Below are positions 1 to 8,598 of a stretch of 64,000 bases of DNA, one piece after another. Positions within the stretch are counted from its first letter, which is position 1; each line of letters opens with the position of its first letter. The stretch covers positions 1,736,001 through 1,800,000 of the forward strand of contig NZ_CP113529.1 in assembly GCF_026723865.1 (NCBI RefSeq), in the 5' to 3' direction. Origin of the DNA: Mycobacterium sp. Aquia_216. GTDB taxonomy: Bacteria; Actinomycetota; Actinomycetes; Mycobacteriales; Mycobacteriaceae. Below the pieces are notes generated by a model. That model was not told where the DNA came from. It saw only the letters and a list, made by a program, of their open reading frames with translations, and did no database searches. The position numbers and the translations under genes were made by a program.

Positions 1-256
1 GGCGCCCGGACAGATCGCCAACGATGTCGACGTCGTCGCCGACGACGATCGGCGTGCGGCCCAGCTCGCGCGCGCGCATGGCGATGACCCGGCGATCGGG
101 GCTGCCACCCAGCACGCAGCCCCAGCGCCCGCGGTCGACGCTGACCACCATGGCGGACTCGGCATCGGCGTGTTCCGGACGGGTCTTGGTGCGGGGCCGC
201 GTCCCCTTGCCGGAGCGGACCTTGACGTCAGACTCGTCGTAGTCGCCTGGTCTCAA
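1..256 (-). CDS. rsgA: Ribosome small-subunit GTPase RsgA, N-terminal part
   Basis: This is the first 85 codons of a gene that leaves the window on the left. The translation starts [18 protein letters not shown] and continues with [19 protein letters not shown] and [13 protein letters not shown], which I recognise as the basic N-terminus and start of the OB fold of actinobacterial RsgA, a GTPase that helps mature the 30S subunit. The GTPase domain lies outside the window. The start is TTG at 254-256, overlapping the aroA stop (TTGA), so translation is probably coupled to aroA. The aroA-rsgA order is the same as in M. tuberculosis as I recall it. Confidence 0.85.
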   Translation of the reverse strand, partial: MRPGDYDESDVKVRSGKGTRPRTKTRPEHADAESAMVVSVDRGRWGCVLGGSPDRRVIAMRARELGRTPIVVGDDVDIVGDLSGR

Positions 257-1554
257 CCGCTGCGCTCCGGCTCGCCCAGCATCCGCGCCCACAGCGCCGC
301 GAACTCCGGCAATGTCTTTGTGGTGGCGTCGATGTCGTCGACCTGGACTCCGGCTACGCGCAGCCCGATGATCGCGCCGGCCATCGCCATCCGATGATCG
401 GCATACGCGCGCCAAATGCCGGAATGCAGTGGTGTCGAGGTGATTACCAGACCATCGGCCGTCTCCTGGCAGTTGCCGCCCAGGCGGTTGATCTCGGCCC
501 TCAACGCGGCGAGCCGGTCGGTCTCGTGGCCCCGCAGATGGGCGATGCCACTCAGCCGGGACACCGACCCCTCTGTTGCCAGCGCCGCCAGCGCCGCCAC
601 CGACGGTGTCAGCTCGCCGACAGCGCGCAGGTCGGTATCAAAGCCTGCGTAGCCGTCCGTCGAGCCCCGCACTTCAAGGTCTGAATCAGTCTGGGTGACA
701 ACAGCATTCAGCTTGCCGAAGACGTCAAGGATGTCCTTGGCGGGTTGCACACTGGTCGTCGGCCATCCGGTGATGCGTACGCTGCCGCCGGTGACCACGG
801 CCGCCGCCAGGAACGCAACGGCGTTCGTGAGATCGGGTTCGACGTCCCAGTGCCGGGCAGCGATCGTGCCGGGGTGTACCCGCCAGCGGTTGGGCACCGA
901 ATCGTCGATGTCGACTCCGGCCTGCCGCAACATCGAGGTCGTCATCGCAATGTGCGGCTGCGACGGTAGCGACTCGCCGGTGTGTTGGACGGTCAGGCCG
1001 TCGCTGAATGACGCACCGGACAACAACAGGCCGGAAACGAATTGCGACGACGCCGATGCGTCGATTGCCACGGTGCCGCCCGCGACCGATCCGCTGCCCC
1101 GCACCCGGAACGGCAGGCTCGCTCCCTCAATCGGGACGCCCAGATCGCGCAGTGCATCCAGCAGTGGTGCGATCGGCCGGGCCCGGGCCTGTTCGTCGCC
1201 GTCGAATACCACCGCCGCGTCGGCCAACGCTGCCAGCGGGGGTACGAATCGCAGCACCGTTCCGGCTAGGCCGCAGTCGACGCGCACGTCGGGGCCGGGG
1301 TCGAGGCGGCCGCTGACCTTCAGTTCGGAACCGTTCCCGTCCACCCGCAACCCCAGCGCAGCGAGCGCGCCGATCATCAGATCGGTGTCGCGGCTGCGCA
1401 GCGCGCCGCCGATGGTCGAGGCACTTTGACCCTGCGCACTCGACAGCCCCGCGAGCACCAGAGCCCGGTTGGTCTGCGATTTCGAGCCCGGCACGGTCAC
1501 GGTCGCGTGCACCGGCGTCGGCGCGACGGGTGCCGTCCAGGGGTTGATGCTCAC
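253..1554 (-). CDS. aroA: 3-phosphoshikimate 1-carboxyvinyltransferase (EPSP synthase)
   Basis: Transfers enolpyruvate from PEP to shikimate-3-phosphate, the sixth step of the shikimate pathway. The protein has 433 residues. The substrate-binding N-terminus [17 protein letters not shown], the [17 protein letters not shown] segment and the C-terminal [15 protein letters not shown] motif are all present. The open frame runs much further upstream, opposite the SRAP gene. I place the start at GTG 1552-1554 ([15 protein letters not shown]), where family similarity begins. It is divergent from the SRAP gene with 54 bp between starts and translationally coupled to rsgA downstream. Confidence 0.95.
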   Translation of the reverse strand: MSINPWTAPVAPTPVHATVTVPGSKSQTNRALVLAGLSSAQGQSASTIGGALRSRDTDLMIGALAALGLRVDGNGSELKVSGRLDPGPDVRVDCGLAGTVLRFVPPLAALADAAVVFDGDEQARARPIAPLLDALRDLGVPIEGASLPFRVRGSGSVAGGTVAIDASASSQFVSGLLLSGASFSDGLTVQHTGESLPSQPHIAMTTSMLRQAGVDIDDSVPNRWRVHPGTIAARHWDVEPDLTNAVAFLAAAVVTGGSVRITGWPTTSVQPAKDILDVFGKLNAVVTQTDSDLEVRGSTDGYAGFDTDLRAVGELTPSVAALAALATEGSVSRLSGIAHLRGHETDRLAALRAEINRLGGNCQETADGLVITSTPLHSGIWRAYADHRMAMAGAIIGLRVAGVQVDDIDATTKTLPEFAALWARMLGEPERSG

Positions 1555-1608
1555 GGCTTCATCCTGCCGTGTCGGTGGGTGTCGTGGGTAACGGGCACCA
1601 TGGAAGAC

Positions 1609-2373
1609 ATGTGTGGAAGGTTTGCGGTCACGACGGATCCGGCCTTGCTCGCCGAGAAGATCAAGGCGATCGACGAAGCCACCGGTACCTCGGAGCGCGC
1701 GGGGGAGCCCAACTACAACGTGGCCCCCACCGCCACGGTCGCGACGGTGGTGTCCCGGCACAGTGAGCCGGACGACGAGCCGACGCGCCGGGTGCGGATG
1801 ATGCGCTGGGGACTGGTTCCGCCGTGGGTCAAGGCCGGTCCCGACGGGGGCCCGGATACCAAGGGCCCGCTGCTGATCAACGCCCGGGCCGACAAGGTGG
1901 CGACCTCGCCGGCTTTCCGCGGTTCGGCCAAGAGTAAGCGCTGCCTGGTGCCGATGGACGGCTGGTACGAATGGCGGCCCAACCCCGAAAATGCCGCCGG
2001 CAAGAAGACCGCCAAGACACCGTTCTTCATGCACCGCGACGACGGCGAGCCGCTGTTCATGGCCGGCTTGTGGTCGGTCTGGAGACCCGGCAAAGAGGCT
2101 GATCCGCTGTTGAGCTGCACCATCATCACCACCGACGCGGTCGGCGAACTGGCCGAGGTCCACGACCGGATGCCGTTGATCCTGACCGAGCGCGACTGGG
2201 ACACCTGGTTGAATCCCGACGCCCCGCTGGACGCCGAGCTGCTGGCGCACGCGCCGGATGTGCGCGGCATCGAACTGCGCGAGGTGTCCAGGCTGGTGAA
2301 CAGCGTGCGCAACAACGGGCCCCAACTGCTGGAGCCGGCCGAGCCGGAACCCGAACAGATCACGCTGCTATAG
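1609..2373 (+). CDS. SRAP/HMCES-family abasic-site crosslink protein
   Basis: This is a 254-residue SOS-response-associated peptidase (YedK/HMCES family). The family shields abasic sites in single-stranded DNA through a thiazolidine bond to Cys2. The start is fixed by biology: an ATG at 1600 would give MEDMCGRF, but only the ATG at 1609 exposes the essential Cys2 after Met removal. The other active-site elements are visible: INARADKV (Asn), DGWYEWR (Glu) and VHDRMPLIL (His). It matches M. tuberculosis Rv3226c from memory. Its last codons overlap a decayed gene on the other strand. Confidence 0.93.
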   Translation: MCGRFAVTTDPALLAEKIKAIDEATGTSERAGEPNYNVAPTATVATVVSRHSEPDDEPTRRVRMMRWGLVPPWVKAGPDGGPDTKGPLLINARADKVATSPAFRGSAKSKRCLVPMDGWYEWRPNPENAAGKKTAKTPFFMHRDDGEPLFMAGLWSVWRPGKEADPLLSCTIITTDAVGELAEVHDRMPLILTERDWDTWLNPDAPLDAELLAHAPDVRGIELREVSRLVNSVRNNGPQLLEPAEPEPEQITLL

Positions 2374-2563
2374 CTCGTCGTCTTCATCGCCCTCATCCCG
2401 GAGCAGCAGCTTGTTAGCCGTCGGCATCGCCTAAATCTGTGTGCGCGTGTCCCCCCGTAACCGGGGGTGGCGCGGTCTCAGACTCCATTCCCACCACCGC
2501 ATCCAGCGCGGCATTGAGCGCGCCGACCAGCGCTTGGCGACCCGCGACAACACCTGAACTCAT
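2368..2563 (-). pseudogene. Possible remnant of a DUF222/13E12-type gene
   Basis: Two short frames lie back to back on the minus strand. One starts at ATG 2563 and gives 49 residues beginning MSSGVVAGRQALVGALNAAL. The other overlaps it and ends at 2368 with [17 protein letters not shown]. The first resembles the N-terminus and the second the acidic C-terminus of mycobacterial DUF222-HNH (13E12 repeat) proteins. This suggests a gene whose interior was deleted. The resemblance is by eye only. If real, it marks a recombination-prone junction at the left edge of the accessory block. Confidence 0.3.
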
Positions 2564-2811
2564 ACCACGAAACTAGACACACCCACCGACAAGGATGGTC
2601 GCCCTGTGACTCCTGAAACCGCTGTGGTACAAGTTTTTTCAGCAATCAAGAAAAGCACCGGTTGTCGCTCAGAGGCGGGCAAAAAGTCACCCGGGTCCAG
2701 CCCGGCGCCGGCGACCACGAAGCTCCCGATTGTCGGCGCGAGACAATGCCGCGAGAATCTTTGTCGGCTCACGACGGATCCCGCTGCGCGCCCGGGACTT
2801 AGCATGTCTGT
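2564..2811. other. Non-coding region upstream of the hydroxyacyl-CoA dehydrogenase
   Basis: No convincing gene is visible in this stretch, which includes an AT-richer patch around 2620-2665. With the remnant to its left, it makes up the 438 bp between the SRAP gene and the next start. It contains one perfect TTGTC-N7-GACAA palindrome (2730-2746) and a half-matching copy starting 31 bp further on (2761-2777), so it is likely the promoter region of the gene at 2812. Confidence 0.5.
2730..2746. promoter_or_regulatory. Palindromic site TTGTC-N7-GACAA, copy 1
   Basis: TTGTCGGCGCGAGACAA is a perfect 5-bp inverted repeat with a 7-bp spacer, 66 bp upstream of the GTG at 2812. The same arms and spacing recur at 13101 and 14782. 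A degenerate copy, TTGTCGGCTCACGACGG, starts 31 bp downstream at 2761, about three helical turns away. This is typical of a dimeric regulator's operator. The regulator is not identified; the PucR-type protein at 13143 is the nearest candidate. Confidence 0.5.
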
Positions 2812-3678
2812 GTGACTGGTTCGTACACATACACTTTCGAAGACATCCAAGACCGCCCCGTCGCGGTGATCGGAGCGGGCACCTTGGGCCGCCGCATCGC
2901 CCTGATGTTCGCCACCCGCGGGGGAACGGTGCGGATCTTCGCCAGGCGTGCCGAGCAGCGCGCCGAAGCGACCGACTATGTCTCGCAGAACCTTCCGAGG
3001 GTGCTGGCGCAGCGAGGTTGCGGCGAAGCCGGCGCCGTGACGGCCACGGGGTCGCTCGACGAGGCGCTGGACGGCGCCTGGCTGGCCGTGGAGTCGGTGC
3101 CGGAGAAGCTGGAGATCAAAATTCCGTTGTGGGGCGAGATCGACGAAGCGGCGCCACCGGACACCATCTTCGGCACCAACTCGTCGTCCATCCCGTCGCG
3201 GTTGATGGCCGAGAACGTCCGGGACAAGACACGTTTGTGCAACGTGCATTTCTACATGCCCCCGGAAGTCAACGCGGTCGACCTGATGTCGGACGGCCAG
3301 ACCGACCGCGGCCTGCTCGACACGCTGCTGACCGTCCTGCCCGAATTCGGCGTGCATCCCTTCGAAGCGCGCCAGGAGTGCACGGGCTTCATCTTCAATC
3401 GCATCTGGGCAGCCATCAAGCGCGAGTCGCTGGCCGTGGTCGCCGAGGGCGTCGCCCGTCCCGAGGACGTCGACGGGATGTTCACGATCAACCTGGGTGC
3501 GCCGGCCGGGCCGTTCCGAATGATGGACCTGGTCGGCCTGGACGTGGTCCTCGATATCGAGAACCACTACGCCGCAGAGTTTCCACACCTTCCGAAGAGC
3601 GTCCGCGACCTGCTGCAGTCCTACGTCGACGCCGGCAAGCTCGGCGTCAAGAGTGGCGAGGGCTTCTACACCTACTAA
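2812..3678 (+). CDS. 3-hydroxyacyl-CoA dehydrogenase family protein
   Basis: This is a 288-residue NAD-dependent dehydrogenase of the 3-hydroxyacyl/3-hydroxybutyryl-CoA type. The Rossmann motif VIGAGTLGRRIAL lies near residue 20. The substrate loop reads TNSSSIPSR, the catalytic-His segment reads CNVHFYMPPEVNAVDLM, and GFIFNRIWAAIKRE opens the helical C-domain. Canonical enzymes have HFFNP and Glu in LVEV; here they are HFYMPP and Asp in AVDLM, so the substrate may differ from plain beta-oxidation intermediates. The start is GTG at 2812. Its stop overlaps the convergent gene at 3675. It probably responds to the palindromes upstream. Confidence 0.82.
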   Translation: MTGSYTYTFEDIQDRPVAVIGAGTLGRRIALMFATRGGTVRIFARRAEQRAEATDYVSQNLPRVLAQRGCGEAGAVTATGSLDEALDGAWLAVESVPEKLEIKIPLWGEIDEAAPPDTIFGTNSSSIPSRLMAENVRDKTRLCNVHFYMPPEVNAVDLMSDGQTDRGLLDTLLTVLPEFGVHPFEARQECTGFIFNRIWAAIKRESLAVVAEGVARPEDVDGMFTINLGAPAGPFRMMDLVGLDVVLDIENHYAAEFPHLPKSVRDLLQSYVDAGKLGVKSGEGFYTY

Positions 3679-3911
3679 TTGCTGAGGACCAACTTCCAGT
3701 TGCCGTTGACGTTGCGATCCGGGACACACCAGAAGTTGTTCCAGCTTCCCGGCGTGGTGGCCTTGACGCCCGGTCCGGCGTTCTGGCACGCCTCTCGGGT
3801 CGGGTAGTTGCCCTCGGTCTGAATCGTGTCGGCGTTGCTGATGCCCAGTCCGGCCGTCATCAAGCCGGCGAACGCCAGCACGCCAGCGGCGAAAAGTCGC
3901 TTCATGTCCAT
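3675..3911 (-). CDS. Small secreted protein
   Basis: This 78-residue protein has a signal peptide (MDMKRLFAAGVLAFAGLMTA, then GLGISNADT) with likely cleavage after SNA. The mature part carries two Cys (EACQNAG and FWCVPD) that could form a disulfide. AGAGGA precedes the first ATG by four bases; the second ATG at 3905 has a more usual spacing and could be the true start. No enzymatic motif is seen. I do not recognise the family beyond small exported mycobacterial proteins. It overlaps the 3-hydroxyacyl-CoA dehydrogenase stop by four bases on the opposite strand. Confidence 0.7.
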   Translation of the reverse strand: MDMKRLFAAGVLAFAGLMTAGLGISNADTIQTEGNYPTREACQNAGPGVKATTPGSWNNFWCVPDRNVNGNWKLVLSN

Positions 3912-3985
3912 CCAATCCTCTGTGGTACGGCAGCGACAACGTTAAGCCTTGTCAGGCGACTGCATGGGGCTTTTCGCCGGGACGG

Positions 3986-4603
3986 TTATTCCCGCTGCAG
4001 CGAGACCGCGGTGGCGACGGCCTGCAGTAGCCGGGTGAGCTGCTCTGCGTTGCTGATCGTGCGGTCTCCGCCGGCAAGCCGGGTGAACACGCCCGCGATA
4101 AACGTGGTGACGGCCGTCGTCTGCGCGTCGAGCAGTTCGGGATCATCGGTGCCCGGCTGTAGGTGGGCGATCGCCTCGTGGGCCATCGCGTTGATCCGGA
4201 CGACGAAGGTCTGTGATGTCTCGGCGAGACCGGGATCGCGCACCGCCCCCAGCAGCAATTCATGCCGCGCCCGGTTGAGCATCAATCCGGGCCCGTCGGC
4301 CTGCATCATGGTCAACTCCGCCAGGTGCGCGAACGGAGCGAGCGAGTCGCGCGGCTCGTCGATCACCGATTGCAGGTTGGCGACATCGATTTCGGCGATC
4401 CGCCAGCCGACACCGCGCAACAGCGCCGCTCGAGTGCGGTAGTAATACGACGTCGTGCCCTCCGGAACCCCCGCGCAGCGGTCGACCTGTCCGTGTGTCA
4501 GCCCGCGGGATCCCTGCTCGGCGAGCACCTGGATTGCGGCGTCACACAGTTCGCGCCGGCGTTCGTCGCCGTTGCGTTTCCGGGATCGTGAGCTGGCCGT
4601 CAT
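3986..4603 (-). CDS. TetR/AcrR-family transcriptional regulator
   Basis: This is a 205-residue repressor-type protein. The N-terminal helix-turn-helix runs over RRELCDAAIQVLAEQG and LTHGQVDRCAGVPEGTTSYYY (residues about 17-56). The rest is an all-helical ligand/dimer domain with no recognisable ligand. It starts three bases after the SDR stop, so the two form an operon. The most economical target is the palindrome at 5392-5409 in the shared promoter with the divergent metallo-beta-lactamase operon. Confidence 0.88.
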   Translation of the reverse strand: MTASSRSRKRNGDERRRELCDAAIQVLAEQGSRGLTHGQVDRCAGVPEGTTSYYYRTRAALLRGVGWRIAEIDVANLQSVIDEPRDSLAPFAHLAELTMMQADGPGLMLNRARHELLLGAVRDPGLAETSQTFVVRINAMAHEAIAHLQPGTDDPELLDAQTTAVTTFIAGVFTRLAGGDRTISNAEQLTRLLQAVATAVSLQRE

Positions 4604-4606
4604 GGG

Positions 4607-5377
4607 TCACCGAAGGACGGTGCCGCCGTCGATGTTGACGACCTGACCGTTGATCCATTCGCCTTCCTCGGACAGCAGGAAGGCAACCAGGGCGGCGATG
4701 TCCCCGGGATCGCCGACCCGGGTTCCCCGAATGCGTTTGAGCGCTCCGGCTTCTAGGTCCGGCCACTGCGGAACCGACCGGATGGCCTCGGTCGCGGTGA
4801 AGCCCGGCGCCACCGCATTGCAGCGAATGCCTTCCTTGCCCCACCTGGAGGCCACATGGCGGGTCAGCGCGCCGATTCCGGCCTTCGCGGTGGCGTAGGC
4901 CGGTCGTGCGGGCTCGCCCTGGAACGCCGCTGCCGACGACATGTTGACGATCGCGCCTCGGCCGCGTTCGAGCATTTCCGGGATCGCGTACTTCATGGCG
5001 GCCACATAGCCCCGCAGGTTCACGGTCATCACGCGATCCCACACGTCGAAGTCGATATCGACCACGTCGGTGTCGGCACGGATCGTGCTCATGTCCGCGC
5101 CAACGTTGAACAGCAAGTCGACTCCACCGTAAGTCGTTGCGGCAGAGTCGATCAGGTCGGCAACCGAAGCGGGATCCGCGAGGTCGAAAGTGACGTGGGA
5201 AGCCGTCCCGCCGGCGTCGGCGATGCGCGCGGCCGTTTGCTCCGCCGCGGCGGCCGCGACGTCACCGACGATGACCCGGCAGCCCTCCGCGCCGAGTCGG
5301 CTGGCAGTCGCGGCACCGATGCCGGTGGCGCCGCCGACCACCACCGCAACTCGTTCGCTCAGGCCGCGCAGTCCCAT
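4607..5377 (-). CDS. Short-chain dehydrogenase/reductase
   Basis: This is a 256-residue classical SDR. It has the cofactor motif VVGGATGIGAATA (residues 13-25; Asp in VGDVA suggests NAD(H)) and MSSAAAFQGEPARPAYATAK with the catalytic Ser, Tyr and Lys. NVGAD stands where most members have NNAG. The open frame extends far upstream, opposite the next gene, but similarity begins at MGLRGLSERVAVV (ATG 5375-5377). It is cotranscribed with the TetR gene and divergent from the metallo-beta-lactamase operon. The substrate is unknown. Confidence 0.88.
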   Translation of the reverse strand: MGLRGLSERVAVVVGGATGIGAATASRLGAEGCRVIVGDVAAAAAEQTAARIADAGGTASHVTFDLADPASVADLIDSAATTYGGVDLLFNVGADMSTIRADTDVVDIDFDVWDRVMTVNLRGYVAAMKYAIPEMLERGRGAIVNMSSAAAFQGEPARPAYATAKAGIGALTRHVASRWGKEGIRCNAVAPGFTATEAIRSVPQWPDLEAGALKRIRGTRVGDPGDIAALVAFLLSEEGEWINGQVVNIDGGTVLR

Positions 5378-5391
5378 GGATGTTGACTTTA

Positions 5392-5409
5392 CCTCTAGAA
5401 CTGTAGAGG
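5392..5409. promoter_or_regulatory. Operator-like palindrome between divergent operons
   Basis: CCTCTA-GAACTG-TAGAGG is a perfect 6-bp inverted repeat with a 6-bp spacer. It sits 15 bp upstream of the SDR start (minus) and 10 bp upstream of the metallo-beta-lactamase start (plus). A regulator bound here could block both transcripts. The TetR gene at 3986 is the obvious candidate. The TAGAAC core is reminiscent of operators of lipid-responsive TetR proteins, but only half matches. Confidence 0.5.
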
Positions 5410-5419
5410 ATCGCAAGTC

Positions 5420-6664
5420 ATGGCTGGGATTCACCGGGAGCGTCCCGGGGCCGCCGATCTGGCGGCGGCAACCGACACTCCTGCGACGCCCCTCGGCAAC
5501 GACATCTGGATGTCGCCCGGCGTCTCCAACTCCTACGCGGTCGCCACCGACGAGGGCCGAGTCATCGTCAACGCCGGGCTGGTCTTCGAAGGGCCCTTGC
5601 ACCGCAAGGCCTTTGCCGATGTGCCGGGCCCGGTGCGGGCCATCGTCGTCACCCAGGGACATGCCGACCATTGGGGTGGGGTGCACACGCTGCGCGACGA
5701 GGGCACCGAGATCGTGATGCACCGCAACTACCGGTACTGGCGCGACGACAACAACCTCCTGATGGGCTATCGCGTGCCCAAGACGTCGTTCGCCTTCCAG
5801 AAGTTCTCCGACGCCGTGCTCGAGCATTTCAAGACCATCGATCCGGCGACGATCGATTTCTCCTTCCCCGAGCCGACCACGACGTTCGACCGCCATCACG
5901 AGCTCACGGTCGGCGGCCGCTCCTTCGAGCTGGCGTGGACCCCGGGCGGTGAGACCACCGACGCGATCGTGGTGTGGCTGCCCGAGGATCGAATCCTGTT
6001 CACCGGCAACCTGTTCGGTCCGCTCTTCGGCCATGTACCGAACCTGATGACCATCAGGGGCGACCGCTACCGCGACCCGATTCTCTACATCGAATCGCTG
6101 AACACGGTGCTGGACTTGCGCCCGCAACGATTGGTCACCGGCCACTTCGCCCCGATCGAAGGAGCCGATCGCATCGCCGAGGAAGTCACCGCGATGCGCG
6201 ACGCCATGCAGGCCGTGCACGATCGCACCGCCGAGCTGATGAACTCCGGCGCCGACATCCACACCGCAATGCGGGAGGTCAAGGTACCCGAGCAACTCGA
6301 TGTCGGCGAGGGTTACGGCAAGACTTCCTGGAACGTGCGGGCCATCTGGGAGATGTACACCGGGTGGTTCCGGCACCGCTCTACCACCGAGCTCTACGGC
6401 GTGGCAGCGGATTCCATTGCGGCGGACGTGGTTAACGCCGCCGGAGCCGAGGCGCTGGTCGAGGCGGCCCGTGGCCACGTCGGCAGCGGGCGGCCGTTGC
6501 AGGCCATCCACCTGACCGACCTTGTCCTGTCCGCTCAACCCGCACACCGCGCTGCGCGCACGGTTGCCGCCGACGCGCACGAGGTGCTGCTCGCCGGTAC
6601 CGAAAACTTTTGGGAAAAGGCCTGGCTCACCAAATCCGTCAACGAATTGAGGACCGACACGTGA
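5420..6664 (+). CDS. Metallo-beta-lactamase-fold protein, alkylsulfatase-like
   Basis: This 414-residue protein has an N-terminal MBL-fold hydrolase domain and a C-terminal helical region ending AHRAARTVAADAHEVLLAGTE, typical of the dimerisation domain of SdsA1-type alkylsulfatases and related enzymes. The metal motif reads TQGHADHWGG (residues 78-87): Gln79 replaces the first His of HxHxDH, while His81, Asp83 and His84 are kept. GGETTDA and TGHFAPIEG supply later ligands. The altered site may hold one metal or have a changed activity. It is the first gene of a coupled operon with an SDR, a sulfotransferase and an alcohol dehydrogenase. Confidence 0.82.
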   Translation: MAGIHRERPGAADLAAATDTPATPLGNDIWMSPGVSNSYAVATDEGRVIVNAGLVFEGPLHRKAFADVPGPVRAIVVTQGHADHWGGVHTLRDEGTEIVMHRNYRYWRDDNNLLMGYRVPKTSFAFQKFSDAVLEHFKTIDPATIDFSFPEPTTTFDRHHELTVGGRSFELAWTPGGETTDAIVVWLPEDRILFTGNLFGPLFGHVPNLMTIRGDRYRDPILYIESLNTVLDLRPQRLVTGHFAPIEGADRIAEEVTAMRDAMQAVHDRTAELMNSGADIHTAMREVKVPEQLDVGEGYGKTSWNVRAIWEMYTGWFRHRSTTELYGVAADSIAADVVNAAGAEALVEAARGHVGSGRPLQAIHLTDLVLSAQPAHRAARTVAADAHEVLLAGTENFWEKAWLTKSVNELRTDT

Positions 6665-7410
6665 ACACCATCAGCTTCGACTTCACCGGCGCCAACGTGC
6701 TGGTGACCGGCGGCACCAGTGGCATCGGCCACGGGATCGCCGCCGAGTTCGCGAGGGCCGGCGCTGCCGTCACGCTGACCGGCACCCGCGAATCGGCCGC
6801 GGACTACCCCGAGGCGGACCTGAGTGTATTCACCTACCGGCAGTGCCGGATTCAGGATCCCGAGTCGGTCGACGCTCTGGCCGACTCACTGGGTGAACTC
6901 GACATCCTGATCAATAACGCGGGCGGCCCCTACCCCGCGGGCGACGAATACGACCCGGACGGCTATGTCGCATCGGTGACGCAGAACATGTTGGGCCCCA
7001 TGCGGTTAACCATGCGCTGCCATGAGCGACTCAAGTCCAGCCAGGCCCCCGGCGGCGCGAGTGTCGTCACCGTCGTCTCGATGTCCGCGTTCCGCTCGGC
7101 GGTCTTCGTCCCGGGCTACGGCTCATCGAAGATGGGTTTGCTGTCGTTGACGATGAACCTCTCGCGCCGGTGGGCCAACGACGGCATCCGGGTCAACGCC
7201 ATCGCGCCCGGGCTGATCGACACCCGAATGACGCACCCGGCCATGGGCATTCCCGAGGTGATGGACGTCGAGATCGGCTTCCACACCCCGCTGGGCCGAC
7301 CCGGAACACCGCAGGATTGCGCCGGCGCTGCGCTATTCCTCTGTACCGACGCCGCGTCGTACATCACCGGCAGCACCATCGCTGTCGACGGCGGATACCT
7401 CACGGTCTGA
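6661..7410 (+). CDS. Short-chain dehydrogenase/reductase
   Basis: This 249-residue SDR starts at GTG 6661, which overlaps the upstream stop (GTGA). It has the cofactor loop VTGGTSGIGHGIAAEF, then NNAGGPYPAG, a Ser in VVSMSAF and YGSSK with the catalytic Tyr and Lys. Its C-terminus, SYITGSTIAVDGGYLTV, is typical of the family. TGTRES after strand 2 favours NADP(H). It is translationally coupled to the metallo-beta-lactamase gene and three bases from the sulfotransferase gene, so it probably acts on the same metabolite. Confidence 0.88.
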   Translation: MNTISFDFTGANVLVTGGTSGIGHGIAAEFARAGAAVTLTGTRESAADYPEADLSVFTYRQCRIQDPESVDALADSLGELDILINNAGGPYPAGDEYDPDGYVASVTQNMLGPMRLTMRCHERLKSSQAPGGASVVTVVSMSAFRSAVFVPGYGSSKMGLLSLTMNLSRRWANDGIRVNAIAPGLIDTRMTHPAMGIPEVMDVEIGFHTPLGRPGTPQDCAGAALFLCTDAASYITGSTIAVDGGYLTV

Positions 7411-7413
7411 ACC

Positions 7414-8598
7414 ATGAGCGATTTCGACAACGTTGCCGGTGCCGACGACATCTTCAAGGTAGCCGCCCAACGCACCGGTCTGAGCGAGATCGACTCCGAC
7501 TCCTGGCGAGAGGGGCTGACGGTGATGTTCGACGACCTCAACAACTCGCCGGCCTTCACTGCGTCCGGCCGGGAACGTGTCCTCGACGACGCGACGAATG
7601 CCTTGGGGCGGCGCATGCAGGTGCACGCCTACATTCAGGCTCACCCCGAGGTACTCGACTCGCCCGTTCGACGGCCACTGTTCGTGCTCGGCATGCCCCG
7701 CACCGGCACCACGGTCATCAGCTATCTGCTCGACCAGGACCCCGCACGCCGGTCGCTTCTCCATTGGCAATGCGTGCATCCGATACCGCCGGCCAGCAGC
7801 GAGACGCTGCGCACCGATCCCCGGTGTCTGGCGCTGCTGGAGGAGCAGCGCAACATCCTGGAGTTCGTCAAGCAGGCGAAAATGGCGCTGCCGCACTGGG
7901 AAGACGCCGACGGCCCGACCGAGGACATGTTCATTCATAACCAGGACTTCAAGGGCCTGTCCTGGGACTCCTTCCTCCCGACGGATCGCTACGCACGCTG
8001 GCTTTTCGACGAAGCCGACATGAGCAGCACCTACGAATACCAGAAGCGTTATCTTCAAGTGCTGCAGTCGAAAGCGCCCGGCACGTGGAGCCTGAAGATG
8101 CCGTCACATTCGGTGCACATCGAAGCGCTGCTAAAGGTGTTCCCCGATGCGCGGCTGATCTGGGCGCACCGCGACCCTTACCGGGCGACCGCGTCGCTGT
8201 GCAATCTGTGGCGGCTACCGCAGCGCCTGGTGATGAACACCGAGCTGCTGGATCAAACGCAGATGGGGCGCGCGGCTACCTGGCAGATGAGCTACCACGT
8301 CGACCGGCCGCTGCGTGCCCGAGACCGCATCGGCGACGACCGCTTCTTCCACATGTATTACCACGAGATGATGCGCGACCCGATGGACGTGATGCGTCGC
8401 ATCTACGAGTGGGCGGACAAGCCGATGACCGCGGAAGTCGAAGCGCGCATGCGTAATTGGCTCGCCGAGCATCCGCAGGATCTGTTCGCGCCCAACACCT
8501 ACAGCCTCGGCGAATATGGCCTGAGTGTCGACCAACTCAAGCCGGTCTTCGCCGAATACCTCGACACCTTCGACATCGAACTGGAGGCCGCGCCGTGA
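7414..8598 (+). CDS. PAPS-dependent sulfotransferase family protein
   Basis: This 394-residue protein belongs to the Sulfotransfer_3-like family. The 5'-phosphosulfate loop GMPRTGTT lies at residues 93-100. The 3'-phosphate site is visible in LIWAHRDPYRATASLCNLW. Members move sulfate from PAPS to hydroxyl groups of lipids, sterols or sugars. It sits in one operon with an alkylsulfatase-like hydrolase and two oxidoreductases, which suggests sulfation of a hydroxylated lipid-like compound. The acceptor cannot be read from sequence. Confidence 0.85.
   Translation: MSDFDNVAGADDIFKVAAQRTGLSEIDSDSWREGLTVMFDDLNNSPAFTASGRERVLDDATNALGRRMQVHAYIQAHPEVLDSPVRRPLFVLGMPRTGTTVISYLLDQDPARRSLLHWQCVHPIPPASSETLRTDPRCLALLEEQRNILEFVKQAKMALPHWEDADGPTEDMFIHNQDFKGLSWDSFLPTDRYARWLFDEADMSSTYEYQKRYLQVLQSKAPGTWSLKMPSHSVHIEALLKVFPDARLIWAHRDPYRATASLCNLWRLPQRLVMNTELLDQTQMGRAATWQMSYHVDRPLRARDRIGDDRFFHMYYHEMMRDPMDVMRRIYEWADKPMTAEVEARMRNWLAEHPQDLFAPNTYSLGEYGLSVDQLKPVFAEYLDTFDIELEAAP

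Noticed and set aside
1555..2325. Upstream extension of the aroA frame to about 690 codons
   Set aside because: It lies entirely opposite the SRAP gene, whose active-site residues are all visible; AroA similarity begins only at 1554.
2606..2815. 69-codon plus-strand frame before the hydroxyacyl-CoA dehydrogenase
   Set aside because: It has no ribosome-binding site or similarity, covers the palindromic operator, and runs into the start of the next gene.
5378..6580. Long open extension of the SDR frame opposite the metallo-beta-lactamase gene
   Set aside because: It is a high-GC antisense frame with no family similarity; the SDR begins at 5377.
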